Below, piece by piece: positions 23,071 through 36,100 of a stretch of 64,000 nucleotides of DNA. The DNA is from Cucumis sativus (Eukaryota; Streptophyta; Magnoliopsida; Cucurbitales; Cucurbitaceae), in contig NC_026660.2 of the NCBI RefSeq assembly GCF_000004075.3, positions 26,849,498 to 26,913,497 on the forward strand, given 5' to 3'. Positions within the stretch are counted from its first letter, which is position 1; each line of letters opens with the position of its first letter. The position numbers and the translations under genes are program-made. The notes beneath the pieces were generated by a model. That model did not search any database, was not told the DNA's origin, and saw only the letters and a program-made list of their open reading frames with translations.

Positions 23071-24508
23071 TCACTCAGATTTAAGGTCATTTTGATGGTG
23101 TATTTTGGCCTTAGTTGAAGGGACGGCATCAACAAGGAAACACTGAATAAGCTTGTTCATTTCCTTAGGCTTCTCTATATTTAAAGCATGTCCTGCTTTC
23201 TTTATAACCACTAGTTCTGCTCCTTCACCTATGTGTCTGTACAAATCGATCAATACCAATATTTAAGAGATGATGATTATCCTAAACACACAAAACTAAA
23301 AGCAGTCTTCTATAACTAAACAAGTAAGGAAGCAGGTTAAGTTCATTCATATATATGATTCACCTTTTTAGTCTGTGTGCCAATTCCATAGGGAATACCA
23401 AGTCTTTCTCTCCCCACATTATAAGTGTAGGCTGTGTCAAATGTTAATCATCTCATTAGAACAGTAGAACAAGTCTTAATAAAGGAAAATCAAACTCTGA
23501 AATGTTCTATAATGAGTGAAATTACATTAGTAATCTTGGGAAGATTTGACAATTTCCTTTCCTTGTGTAATGCTTGAATCAGCTCCTTCTTTTGTTCACG
23601 GTATTCAGTACACAATTCCTATAGTAAAATCAATTGAGAATTTAAAATTTGAAGTAAGCTATTTGCTGACAACAGAAAAGTAAATAGTTTTAATAACATT
23701 ACAGGATCCTCCCATCACTTGTTCTAGTACTATCTTAAATCCTGAATTTAACTAAAGGATCAAGCGGACGAGTGAAAATCAATTTAACTACATGAAACTA
23801 ACTCTAATAAAAACCAAAAAAGAGCATCGTTCAACATTTCAAGGCAAAAATGAAGAATAAACGAAGTGCATCATTACTTACATCGATAAGATCGTTAACC
23901 AAGCAAGAGGGTCCAATTCTAATGGGCTTAAAAAAAGCAATTTTTATCATTTCCTTCAATTTCTCAGGCGATTGAGGAAGCAAAACACTCACTGCTTCCT
24001 CCACAGACTTCACTTGGAACATCCCATCTTCCATATCTTGATCTTCCAAGCAAACCCCAGTACAACAAAGCACCAATTTTTCCACTCTATCAGGAAACTG
24101 TGCAGCCATACTATAAGCCACAAACCCACCGTAGCTTACCCCGACGGCGTTAGTAGTCCGTACACCATGGGCATCCAAAACTCCCATAACACAACGAGCC
24201 TGAAATGCCTCGGAGCGATCGGAAAGTGTGGTGTAGGATTCCCCGAAGAAGACCAAATCAGGGACATAGATGTTGAAATGGGAGACGAGTGGTCGGACGA
24301 ATTGGTTCCATTGCCACATTGCGTTTGCTCCCATGCCATGGATCAGAACCAAATTGGGTTTGGTTTCTTTTGGGGTTTTGGGAATCCAGCAGTGCATGAC
24401 GGTGCCGTTGCCGAGATCGGTAGTGGCGGATGTAAGACCAACTCTGGAGAAACAGGAACGGTACCAAGCGTCCATGATCGATCCATAACTGAAACACTGG
24501 CCGCCCAT
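23071..24508 (-). CDS. Alpha/beta-hydrolase fold protein
   Basis: Four exons on the minus strand (24508-23882, 23618-23526, 23431-23364, 23236-23071) give 317 residues with consistent phases. The oxyanion loop is VLIHGMG (His57-Gly60). The nucleophile elbow is GVSYGG with Ser125, the acid is Asp250 in MWGEKDLVFP, and the catalytic His is 279 in KKAGHALNIEKP. The fold is complete and the triad intact. It resembles the plant group annotated as MCP/2-hydroxy-6-oxohepta-dienoate-hydrolase-like or monoacylglycerol-lipase ABHD6-like serine hydrolases; the real substrate is unknown. There is no clear signal peptide. The N-terminus MGGQC could in principle be acylated, but it lacks Ser/Thr at position 6. 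The ATG at 24508 is the first Met of the frame. Confidence 0.9.
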
Positions 24509-24710
24509 TGTTATGGAAATTATTTTGAGTACAAAAATAACCCAATTGAAGAACTGGAACAAAGGTTGAATTGCTAATTTTTTCTTTTTTCTTTTTTTCT
24601 TTGTGGGAAACGGAATTTAGATACAAATGGGGAAGCTGAGGAAAGTTAGTAAAGAAATTTGTGTTGAGAGTGTAGGACTGAGTGGGAGTCGGCAGAAAGT
24701 TTAGTGGTGT

Positions 24711-24717
24711 TTATATA
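24711..24717 (-). promoter_or_regulatory. TATA box of the alpha/beta hydrolase gene
   Basis: Read on the minus strand, CCTATATAAACACC carries a TATATAA core about 205 bp upstream of the start codon. A transcription start near 24680 would leave a leader of about 175 nt. Position and sequence fit a plant TATA box. Confidence 0.6.
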
Positions 24718-27700
24718 GGACAAAAATCACACCCCATTATACTTTATTTTATTTTTCAGAAAGATAACCCTTTTTTTCTACATTTTGGTTTACAACTCCA
24801 AAATTTTTATTTCTAAAACTAAGTCCATAGGAATATTGATGACCATCCCTTAACATTTTCAAAGTATTGAGATTAATTAATATGAAAATTTCTAAAATAA
24901 GATGCATATTTATTTATAAAATTTGTATTTAAAAACAACCTCTTTGAACAAACACACAACAGATAGAAGAATAGAAGAGAGTCATAGTCATTCATTTTTT
25001 GGGTCAAACAACTTCATCCAATACAAAATTATAACTCACAAATATTATCATCCATATTTATTCTCCTATCCCTTTATTTTTTCTTTTGTCTAATAATACA
25101 TTTCTTTCTGTATGCAAGTTAAAATAATTCTACCTCTATTCTTTTTATTATTGCCATTATTCTTTTTGTCAGGTTTATTTTAAAATATAGATATAAAGGA
25201 TAACAATAATATTCGATAATACAAAGCAAACAACTTCAATCCTATTCGTAAATCTTTGTAGTGATTCATCAATTAAATTTTGTTAGGGTTTATATACCAA
25301 TTTTAATTACGAATAAGTAAAAAGGATGTTAATGTATTATTTATAAAAGTATTTTTTTAAAAAAATTGAAGATGGGTGCTTTAATTTGATTGTTTTAGAT
25401 GAATCCAAAGATTGTGACATAAGAGATTGTATTTATAATGATAAATAAAAGAGTAAATCAACAAAACTAAACTACTAAAGTGGAAGAGATCCAAAGGTTC
25501 CAGGTCAAATGTTTGACTTTGAGTATTTGATTCCAAATAATTTTGGTGTAAACTAAGCAATCACTCTTCTAATTCTATAAATATATTAGTCCTCTCTCTA
25601 TTTAATTTGTTCTATAACAAACAATAATAAAATTGTTTTTCTACTGTTTCAAAGACCACCAATTCTTCATGCATTTAATTAACAACGTCATTAGAGTTGT
25701 TATTAAAAGGAATTCGTCATCCATTTAATTAAGTTCTAAGTTTTTAGATTGAAGAATGGAGATTCTACACATCAAAATTTGTTCAACGCCATGAGTTATA
25801 TTATGTAAATGAATGATAATGTTATCGTTTTAAATTTAAGGTCTACCTAATATTCTATTTTCTTTTTAATTATTTGTTTTCTTTAGCTTGGTTTCTCAAT
25901 TTTTAAGAAACATATTTTTTATATATTAATCTATTCAAACCATGGTCTATATTCTTATTTCTAAATTTTATTAAATATTGCAAAGAGAAGAACTAAGATT
26001 AAAAAACTACTTAAATTTAATAGTTTGTACTTAAAAAATGAACTTGTGCTATGGGTTCAGAAGTCTATGTTTGGGTTCGTACGGTGTTATATATAAGTTT
26101 TTTTTTTCTTCTTTAAAAGATTAATATATTTTCCTTTGTTATTTAAAATTTGCTTTCAACTTAACTTGCAAAAATTGATCGAGTGTTGAATAAATCAATT
26201 GCTGTACAGAGAGAATGATTATATAATTGTATTGTTAAAAGCAAATCATAACACGACTTCAATACTAAATTGTCTTTTTTTTCTTTGTGGTTGCTCTTCA
26301 AGCTTAACACAAACATCTCATTTCAAATGCAAACAACTGTTGTGGTGTAAAAGATCAACTGTTTTAAAACCAAAATTTGATAGGTGCAGAAAAAGTTTAT
26401 ACTTCCACTAGAGAATTTGAAGGTTCTCTTATATAGCTTTGTGTATTTTGTGTAACACCTCTATTAAGAATCGGGTGATGGAGTAAAAAAGAAAGTTAAA
26501 TTATTGTTAGTATTAGTATTTGCAAATAAAAGGGGATAGATGCAACATTACATAGTTAAACCCTTCCTATTATGCTTTTGTTTTTGCTATGGGCCAAGCC
26601 CAAAGTTCTTCCCAATATTAGATCTTAATTAATTAAAATAAAGAATTTTATTTTCTGATAATTCAGCAATTAAATAGTGTTTCAAGTTTTAACGTCAGAT
26701 CTAACCATTGCAATCTGCAATTCAGTCGTGGGTCTGGGTCCCAATAAAATGCTGCCACTTTGCCACTTTGCCACTTTTCCACATTACATTTATGGACTTG
26801 AATATAAATCTACATTTATGTATACAAATACAAAGAAACAAGTTGAAGGTACATGATGAACAAATTGACAAAAGGAAGCAACGATGATTAAGTTAAAATA
26901 ATTAAACTAGTACTTGCCACGTGGGACTGACCTTAGGCTGGGCGTACATTAGGGTCACATGGTCACCAACCTTGGCTAATGGCTAGGGGCCTTTCTCATC
27001 AACCACAACCTCCCTCCAAGTATGTTCAAGCAAACCTAGCTCCCTTCTTTTCCTTTTTATCACACACATTAGAAAACCTTCAAATATATGTGTTGAAATA
27101 AATCTAATTCTCATACTACTACAATTTTATACTGCGGTGCAACTTGAGTTACACAGAACATATGGATGCATCTCTGTTTTTTCTTTAATAAGAATTCTAA
27201 TTAAAATTAAATGTAATATAAACTCAAATTTTATCTTCAACACTATTAAACACAATCATCAATAATCACAAAGGATTGAAATGAGAATAAACTTGACTCC
27301 TCGGATGTTTGAATAGTCAAATAATTCTTTTAATTTTTTAGTGTGTCTATCTTTATGGGTTTGTTTTTTTGCATATTTTTTATGATTTAAATGCAATGAT
27401 CAAGATAAATTAAAGAGAAACGTGATAATCAAATACCAACATAAGCACAACTTAATTTGTGTGAGTGGGAATTTTCACTATCCATTTCGTGTTTAAGGAA
27501 TTAAATGACAACTTTTTTTTTTTTTGTTACTTTATTGGAATCTTTGGAGAAGAATTGATCAACTAATTCAAGCTTATTTTAAATGAATTGAGTGAAAATA
27601 ACTCAAGGTAACCATACAACTTAAACTTAAACTATATAATATGCCAACAAAATATTATCACACCTTACATTCTTTTGAGATGATATTTAAATAACAATTT

Positions 27701-28998
27701 GTGACAATGTACGTTATTTTTTGGTTTTCAGCCAACGATTATACTAAGTTCAAAAGACTTAAAATATGTTATATTTTAAACAACTTATAATGTATAATAG
27801 GTTTTCTTTTGGTTTCTCTAACATATTTTTAAAACTTTTAAACTTTTAAAGTCGTTTCTTATCAATGTATTTAGACTACAAACATCTATTATTGTGTTAG
27901 ATGATATATGATCAAATTTGTATTTATCCAAAACTTGTGGATTAATGGACTAGTAGTGTAGGAGGTCATGTGTTGAAGCACTTACCATATTATTATTTTT
28001 TTCAATCAAAATTGAACCTTCTTTATATATTGAGTTCACAAATGAAGTTTTTTTTGTATGTTTTTTATGCGAGGGGTGAGAATCGATGCACAAAAGCGAA
28101 TAAATTATATTTCAAAATTAAAAATATAAACATTTTAATAGTAACACCAATAAGTGTTTACAGGTTAGGGTTTTTTCCTTTTTCGTGCGACTCCCAAACA
28201 GGTTTGGAAGACAATAGAAAAGTATGGAGGAACCCCATATATCTATTGTACTCTACACCAATATAAAAGAAATTTCATCTGATTCCCAATCCAAGATTGA
28301 CCATGTTTGATGAAAAAAATCATGAATTTATGAAATAAAACACTAAATTGTGTCCCATAATATTAGAGGTACTGTATTCAATGTTTTAAAACCAAGGGAT
28401 TTTTACAATGTGCAGTCGAAAATACAAAATTTGACAAATTATTTACAACTACGTAATAAATAATTTATTTTATTTTTTTTTTTTTCAAAGAAAAGTATCT
28501 TTTAGAAAAATACTAATTATAAACTAACCATTAAAACTAAATTTAAAGATGAGTAAAAAAGAAACCAACTAAAATCATATTTTTGGCCTTTCATTCTTTT
28601 TAGATTTAGAACTCGAAAACATTGAAAGCATGTATATGTAAAAGTATGTATTTGTTGAGTATTTTATCCGTTTGATCATAGAATATAAAAAGATAGTTGT
28701 CAAAAACATATGTTAAATGGATATCCTTTAGAAAACCATTCGATTCCCTGGATATGGGGAAAAAAAGAATAGAAATTTTCGTGAAGGTCGTCTAATCACG
28801 GTACGAAAGCAATAGGAAGCAAGATGAGGAAAATTAATTAGATTACAATATATATTTATATATTATATTCAAAATCTAAACCTCCTTCCATGGGGTTGTT
28901 CGTGGTTGAATGCAAGATCTAAATTTAAAGAAGAAGAAAAACTGGGAGATGATCAGTTATGGTAAAATTAAAGGTAGCATATATATATATATATATCA
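24718..28998. other. Intergenic region, no gene recognised
   Basis: AT-rich throughout. A less AT-rich patch at about 26915-27060 contains a G-box (GCCACGTGGG, near 26917) and GGTCAC/GGGGCC words and looks regulatory, but no start codon or frame follows it. A (TA)n run at 28979-28996 abuts the stop codon of the next minus-strand gene. The open frames here (for example 26199-26411 and 27970-28266) are of random composition. Confidence 0.5.
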
Positions 28999-29214
28999 TC
29001 AACATGAACGGCAAGCCTGCGACGGAGGCTCAGAAAGACTTGGAGGTTGTTCATCGGACGCTTTGTCGTTGTCGTTAACTCGTCCTTCCGCCAGAAGATA
29101 CGGCGGAGGGCAGTAATCCAAGTCCTGGCTTTCCCATTCCTCAACATCTATCCCCCACTCGCCGGAGTACTCCATTCCGGCCATTGCGAAAGCTTCCAAA
29201 GACACCGATGACAT
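28999..29214 (-). CDS. Small uncharacterised plant protein (71 residues)
   Basis: This is a single-exon minus-strand frame of 71 residues with normal codon use in an otherwise AT-rich neighbourhood and a good TATA box upstream. The N-terminal half (VSLEAFAMAGMEY, WGIDVEEWE, CPPPYLLAEG) looks conserved. I have the impression of a plant family of short acidic proteins with an 'EWG.D.EEWE...PPP.LL' signature, but I cannot name it. The C-terminal third is polar, Ser- and Pro-rich and ends in a CRSC tail. There is no signal peptide or membrane segment. No function is assigned. Confidence 0.65.
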   Translation of the reverse strand: MSSVSLEAFAMAGMEYSGEWGIDVEEWESQDLDYCPPPYLLAEGRVNDNDKASDEQPPSLSEPPSQACRSC

Positions 29215-29285
29215 GATAGATATAAGTAGTTAATTAATTTGGTGATTAATGGTGTTCTGGAAGGAAAGAGAGGGAAATGGCCTCA

Positions 29286-29294
29286 CTTATATAT
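29286..29294 (-). promoter_or_regulatory. TATA box of the 71-residue protein gene
   Basis: The minus strand reads GATATATAAGTGAGG; the core TATATAAG lies about 75 bp upstream of the start codon. That implies a leader of roughly 45 nt. It supports the small frame as a real gene. Confidence 0.65.
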
Positions 29295-29728
29295 CTAGTT
29301 TTGGTGCAAGTTTTAGTTAAGCTTATCACGGGTTTCACAAAAATCACAAGTTTTGTGATATAAAATTTTACATGACTCTATCTGTTTTTTTATGAAATCA
29401 AGTGGCGCGAGATTTGATGCAAAGCTGGTTTTTTCTGTTTTTGTTTCCTGTAAATAATATATGTGTGCGTTGGTGATGCAAGAAGTGATGCCATGATCTC
29501 TTTTGCACTTTTTTTAGGTAATTGAATTGAAATGTTGAATGGAAAAATTAAAAGTATCTTGTGTTGTTGGAGCAGATATAGTTATTATTGGTTGTGATTC
29601 TCGTGAAAACTCCACTATCCATTCCTACACAAACTGCTCATGGTTTTGAGTAGTTGCTAACTAGCTACTTGCTAACCTCGACCAAATTAAATGTCACTTT
29701 TCTTGTATTAAGTTAAAAAATCTGCCTT

Positions 29729-29788
29729 CCTCAAATATCTTTTTACATCCTCAAATATCTTTTTACATCCTCAAATATCTTTTTACCT
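29729..29788. repeat. 20-bp tandem repeat, three units
   Basis: The unit CCTCAAATATCTTTTTACAT occurs at 29729, 29749 and 29769. The first two are identical and the third ends ACCT. It is a simple recent tandem array. Confidence 0.9.
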
Positions 29789-32044
29789 TTTATGTAAATA
29801 TCTTCTTCTTTTCGTTTTAATGCTAACATCACCCTACATCACCTATGTAGAGGTCGATTTATTAAGAGGTCAAAACACATGTGTCCCTACGTTATTGATT
29901 TTTGTATTTTTATATTTTAATATTTATTTTGAAGTGTTAAATTACAATATATATAATAAATAATATTTTATTATAACTAAATTTTGGTTTTGGTGCTCCC
30001 ATTGCAAAACCACTCATGTTAAGAGTTCGATTCTGGCCAAATATCAAATTTCTACCTTAAAAACCTAAATTTCTACTCTTTCAACAATATTTGAGATAGT
30101 TTTTAAATTTTTTTAGCATGTTTATTATATAGTATTCGATGCCTTCTATATAAAATTTATGGATCTGTCATTCCATCTATGTAAAATATTTATATACTTA
30201 TATGCGGCTTAAAGTATATTTATAAGCTGAAGTAAGCCACATGGGCAGAATGGTCAATTGTGTGGAGTGTAAAAAGTTTAGATCCAATTCTTTAGGCAAA
30301 AAGATTTAATCAAATTTGAAGGTGGTTTTTTTTTTTTTTAATTTGAGAACTTTTTCAACACAAACTTGAAAATTAGTCACAGTAATGTACCTTTAAAAAT
30401 GTTTACTCGTTAGTAATGAAAATTAGTCGTTCAAGCATGTGTAATTAGTAACACATCTATGGTATTCATAATAGTTTTCATAATAATAGGTTTTGCATTC
30501 CGAAGAAAATGACATGTGTAACTACAATCCATCGACATAATAAGTTTGGTTTTTATATTGGAAATTGGAATTTTTCTGAAAGATGGAGGATAGGGAATGA
30601 ATTTATTTGAAAAAAATCGTGGAAATTGAAAAAGAGGGGATGAAAATGCGACAAAAGAAAAAATACATAAATGAAAAAGGTAAAAGAAAGTGATTGGTGG
30701 ATTTAGTATAGATATAGGAGGGTCGAACCCCTCTCAAATTTAAACTATTTATATAATATATGTATATAAAAAACTGAAACAATATCAATACTAAAAGTTA
30801 TCCCAACACTAAAATTATTTCTCGACCCTTCTAAACTTATGTTAAAACTTCATGAATGAAAAAACATTTGATGAAAGAGAATGTAAATAGCATTTTAAAT
30901 AAAAGGTGTGAATCTTAGTTAACTTATTCTTAATAAAAATGAAAATTGTTGACTGTAATTAAAAACACGGTGGACGTACGTAAACAACTACAAACATGAT
31001 TTGATTGGACTCGTTTTTCCTAATTGTATTTTTGTTGATGATACATGCATAATGGTAAAAGTATCTCCACGTGAGATTTCAAAGAATATCAATTTAATTA
31101 ATCTCAAATCTCACTTCTTAATTAAATTCTTATTTGGAATAGAAAAAACAATAGCTTTAGTTAGATGTAACTCTCTTGATTACACATACAAAGGTTAAAA
31201 AAAAGTAACATACAAAGGTTTAAAAAAAAATACTAAAAGACGTATAAAGAAAGAAAACATTTTCTCTTAAATCATGCATCAAGTTATTTGAGTATAATTT
31301 CTTCCCACCAACGTTTAAAATGATCTATCGGATTTTAAAAAATAAAAGTTTTCCGCTTAAAAAGATAAACTTTTGTTGATTTAAAATAGCTGTTTGACAC
31401 CGTTTTTCTCTTTTTAAGTCAACTCCGTCCACTAAGTTTTTTTTTTTTTTTTGGCACACCTCAAGCATACAGTGGAATATAAAAATGTTAAAAAAATGTT
31501 TTATAAGAAAACAAAAAATTCAAATTTATAATTGGACAACTCCATGACTACTCGAACGCATGGCTTCCAAGTATATAGATCTAAAAATAAAGTGAGAAGT
31601 TTGAGACAAAACTATTGATTAAATGGATGGGATGTAATAAAAACAAATATATAGTATAGTCTAAACTGCACCTTATTATTTAATTATTTTTCTTTCTAAT
31701 TAAACAATGACTTCAGACTTGAGCTGAGAGATAGAGAGCTTCTTAGCAATTTCCTGTCTTATCGACAGATCATCTCAACCCAATGATAATCTTTAATGCT
31801 TCAATGACTATTTAGTTATTACCATTTGTAACTTTCAGACAGAGTAATACTTCCAACAATCAAGTTTGAATATGGACAAAACTAATAGTAATGAGGGAGA
31901 TGGGGGTAAATTAATCAAATTCGAACTGATAAAACACTTCCCAAATCTAATACCAATGAAGAGGTAAATGAATTAAATTCAAACTGATAAAGAGTACAAA
32001 TATCTATGCAAAGAATTTTCCACATGTACAGACAGATACTAACA
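29789..32044. other. Intergenic region, nothing recognised
   Basis: AT-rich, with long poly-T runs (for example 30326-30340 and 31437-31452) and no supported coding sequence. The final ~60 bp (about 31985-32044) would be the 3' UTR of the minus-strand zinc-finger gene. Confidence 0.5.
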
Positions 32045-33175
32045 TCAAAAACCACAAAATTTCCATTCTGATTCCGAATCGAAATCATTAGGAAATCCCA
32101 GCACCTCTTCTAAACATTGATTCTCAATCAAACCAAACCCATCAAGAAACGACTCAAAAGATCCATCATCCGACGAACCATTGGACCCGTTTTGGAGATT
32201 ACCATCCTTCGAAATCTGATTACTCTCTCCATCTTCATCCATTCCCGACGTCGTCGCCGTCGTGGGACAAGCGTCATCCGGAACTGCCGGCATGTGGCCT
32301 TCGAACAACGCCATATGACCAAACAACTTATCCTTACGGGAGAAGGTGGTTCCACAAGAACACCGCCACTTGGACTCACCGCAGTGCTTCAAATGGCTTT
32401 TCAAATCCGCCATTACAGAGAAACTCTTCTTGTTGCAACGATTACAAGAGAACATCTTAGGGCAGTGGCTACGCTTGAAGTGATTCTTCACGCAAATCAA
32501 GGATTTCAGTGCCCTAAATTTCTTGTGCATTTTGTTCCTTACACAACCGTCGTAAGGGCAGGAGAATCGCGTGCGTTTCGCTCTGTGGTCCGCTCCAACA
32601 ACAACATCCAACGGCTTAGCCAAAGCCTCTGGGGTCTTGAATTGGTTCCCATGGGCCCGCATATGCATCCGTAAATTCGCGTCTCGCTTGAACCCTTTCC
32701 CGCAGATTTCACAGAAATGGATGTGTTCCGCTAGCAATTCCATCGCATCCAGCTCCACTATTTCCCAATCTGGGTCAAATTCTTCAGATTCGGTTATTGC
32801 AATCTCATCTGCACCCTCCACCTTCAGCTCCGCCATTGATTTATCTGTTACAAGAATCGGATGAGTTCGAGTTGCTGAAGCCGTCAAATCCGGGGGAGTA
32901 GGGGTTTTCGATTGGGCGCAGGTTAGAAGAGCGGCGCCGTTGACAATGATCTGTTGGACTGCGGTGAAGATTTCAGATGAAACGGCATCCATCTGTTGAT
33001 TACTGATACGAACTTCTGTGTCGATGTTATGGGAAAGGAAGATTTGGAGAGCATCCATTCTGGAACGGATGGTTGAGAGATTTTGTAAGGCAATCCGGGG
33101 GTCCCCGCTTCCGATAATAGTGGTGGTCGGAATTGGATCGCCGGAAAATTCGATTGGAAAAGTGGGAGGATTCAT
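32045..33175 (-). CDS. STOP1/STOP2-type C2H2 zinc-finger transcription factor
   Basis: An intronless 376-residue protein. The core starts with the acidic VELDAMELLAEHIHFCEIC and holds four zinc fingers: a canonical C2H2 finger (Cys155, Cys158, His171, His175), a longer one (Cys206, Cys211, with His232/His237), a C2HC-type finger (Cys244, Cys247, His261, Cys265) and a final one (Cys272, Cys274, His287, His294). The words KGFKRDANLRMHMRAHG, NHFKRSHCPKM and CGTTFSRKDKL are the signature of SENSITIVE TO PROTON RHIZOTOXICITY proteins. These are nuclear factors that activate Al- and acid-tolerance genes such as malate transporters. The N-terminal domain (about 150 residues) is short, so total length is nearer Arabidopsis STOP2 than STOP1, but orthology is not decided. 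The acidic, Asp/Ser-rich C-terminus could activate transcription. Confidence 0.92.
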   Translation of the reverse strand: MNPPTFPIEFSGDPIPTTTIIGSGDPRIALQNLSTIRSRMDALQIFLSHNIDTEVRISNQQMDAVSSEIFTAVQQIIVNGAALLTCAQSKTPTPPDLTASATRTHPILVTDKSMAELKVEGADEIAITESEEFDPDWEIVELDAMELLAEHIHFCEICGKGFKRDANLRMHMRAHGNQFKTPEALAKPLDVVVGADHRAKRTRFSCPYDGCVRNKMHKKFRALKSLICVKNHFKRSHCPKMFSCNRCNKKSFSVMADLKSHLKHCGESKWRCSCGTTFSRKDKLFGHMALFEGHMPAVPDDACPTTATTSGMDEDGESNQISKDGNLQNGSNGSSDDGSFESFLDGFGLIENQCLEEVLGFPNDFDSESEWKFCGF

Positions 33176-36100
33176 GGGGATTGAGAGCGGAGTTACAGCA
33201 AAAAGGGGGCAGGAAGGTGTGAGAAGAGAAGTGAAGAAGGAGATGAATTTAATTTAATTGGATTGGAGGAGGATTTGACTTGAATGCTGGACTAGCTCGA
33301 CTTGAGGAAATGGGTTCCAAATGACGTCGTTTTTGTTAGAATGTATATCGATGAACTTGGCCCTTGGGCTGTTGTTAATTGAAAACTAGGTCTAGGTGTG
33401 GGGGGGCGGTCCCATGTGGAAATGGAACCAAACTTTAGAGACGGATTACAACAAGGGTTAGCTTCGTTTACTCGTCAAACCAAATTACTTTTCCAAATTT
33501 TCTTCATTTCATTCTTTTGAGAAGCCCTTGCAAAATATTGCAATCTGGCCCCCTATTATTAATACATAGGATTCGGCATAACAAAAGCTAAACTAAAATA
33601 AACTTTTTTTTTACTTTCTCATATATTAAATTATTGCCATTATTTAATTAATATCAATAAATATTGAATTTGATTACCTAAGATTTATTGAAAGCAGATG
33701 AACCAGTTAATATACCACCTCACAATGTTAAATTAAATAAAAAGAACAAATTCTTGTACACCCTTCAAATGTTGTTTATGAAACATATATATTTTTTATT
33801 ACTAGATTTTGAGTCTATTTTATTTCAATTTAGCTTTTAGGTTTTGTATTATAAAATTCTACAAAATTTTATTGTTGTTATAAGTTTGTCCTAGTTTCAA
33901 GATTTTCAGTTTACTAAGTACTCAACCCTAACCAATATAATAACTAATTCAAATTAATTATGAAATGAAGTTTTAAAATTAAATTTAAAAATAATTAAAC
34001 TTAATTAATTATAATTATTTTAAATTGACTACTAGGTATTAACACTATAAACTTAAAGTGTCTGTTATTGGGTTGGATAAAAAATTGATGTTATTGAAAA
34101 TATGGAAAAAATAAGATTATAATATTTTGAAATACTAAGGTGTATTATTTAAAAATTTAGAGGCTATATGAAAACCTAAATGTAAAACATACCCTTATTT
34201 TCTTTTTCAAAAGTTTATATCATGTGTGTCACTTTCGGAGTCAATACACGTTTTAAGAGTTGGACGAAGATTACGTTCAAAACAAATAATGTAATTTTTT
34301 CTTAAAAATAATTAATACTTGAACTAAATTTAATATATTGATTTTTCTTTTTGAAAAAGTAGTGACCTGGAAATACAAATAATTAAGACTTATGCTTTCA
34401 GTCTTCATACTTTGTATATGTTTCAAAAGTTACTAATATTCATTTAAAAGCTTTAATATTGTATTTGAAGTTTTGATAAATTTTTCCTATTTTGTGATTT
34501 GTTTATTCATTTGAATGTTTTAATATTACATTATGAAGCTTTAAAAACTATCATTAATAATTAAAAAAATGGTCAAAATGTTTTAATAAATAGGTACTTA
34601 ACACATTGATATGTGAATTAAAAGAAAAAACAAGACATTGATATATATAATTGGAAAAGGCAAGTAGAACGTGCGCAACTGCAAATGGCGATGCATTGGG
34701 ACTTTTTCGCCTTCTTATTCCCACGATTTCCCCCTCCCTATTTAGTGGTTCGTTGTTTTGGAAACTGCCGCAGCTGCCCCGTGAATATATAGTTCCAATT
34801 TCTTCATCTTCTTATTAAACTTTAATTACACATTAACACAACAAATCAAAAAATCAACCGGATGGACCAAAATCCACCCAATCAAAAGCAGACCATAAGA
34901 GGGTTAAACTCATATTTTTCAAAAATTTGGAAGACGTAATCCACTAATAATCGATTTATACATTTTCATGATTGAAATTGGTCTGAACATTTACTAAATC
35001 AAATATAATTGATAGAGTGACAATTTGGTCGAAGAATTGACTTCCGCTCAATTTATTTTGAAATTCAATCAATAATTATTAAAGTAGTAAAAGTAATTCA
35101 TAAATAATACAATTTTATCTCATTATTTCATGGGATGTTCATAATGAATTAGGTTTAACTTTTTAAAATTTTAATTTAAAAAATAAGTAATCAAGTGAAC
35201 AAATTTAGAATGCCCGATAATTATACAAAGTAATTTTTGAAAAACTTTTAAATTTATTTTAAATAGCTTGAATATCCAATAAATTGAAATGAAAACGAAA
35301 TTTTGAAAAACTACATTTTTTTTCTTAATAAATGCAAACGTAAATGTATAGAAAATATACATTTTTTAAAAAATAGTCGGTGAATAAAAAGATCATCTTA
35401 AAGTAATTAAGATTTATATTGTGAATTTTTAATTTTAAAAAAAATGATAAACACAAAAAGTCTTAAAATGGGTCAAAATTGTATAATTAATGACAATTTC
35501 TAAAGAAAAGAAAGGTCAATATTTAAATGTCAAGTAAATATACGTGTAAATGTTGATACGAGATAAAAAAAAATAAAAACAAATGGAAAAACACAAGTAC
35601 AATATAATATAATATTAAAAATTCATAAAAAATTGTTTGAATGATGTTAAAAATAAATAAAGGTTATATATTTTAAAATATAACCAAGGAAATATTTACA
35701 AAAATTTCAATGACTAAGACACAAGTCTAATATAAAATTTTGTTATTTTTTAAAATATTTTCTATAATTTTGTCATTTATCATAATTCTTCTTTAGAAAA
35801 TTATTTTAGAAGGGAAAGTTTTTGATAGAAAATAAAGCTAAAAATTAAGGGTAGAAAAGCACATAAAAAGGCTTAATCCTTTATTGAAAATGTGACATTT
35901 GAATGTAAAACTATAGAATTGTATGTATTCATATCATAAAATAAAAAATTTGAACCCAACTATGGTAGTTAATTAAAAGAAATCAAAATTTTGTTGAAAT
36001 GGTGTAACGTGTGGAATTTGTTTCAAAATGGGGAAACTAGAGTATTGTAAATAAATGATCGAAATTCCGTCCATTAAGATTTCAAAGGACAGATTTGGAT

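Noticed and set aside
23972-24577. 201-codon plus-strand frame opposite the alpha/beta hydrolase
   Set aside because: It is antisense to exon 1 with intact hydrolase motifs on the other strand, and has no family resemblance.
29729-29788. CRISPR-like array
   Set aside because: The three 20-bp units are directly adjacent with no spacers; it is a simple tandem repeat in a plant genome.
32117-32674. 185-codon plus-strand frame opposite the zinc-finger gene
   Set aside because: It is antisense to the four-finger region; the high Arg content mirrors the coding strand.
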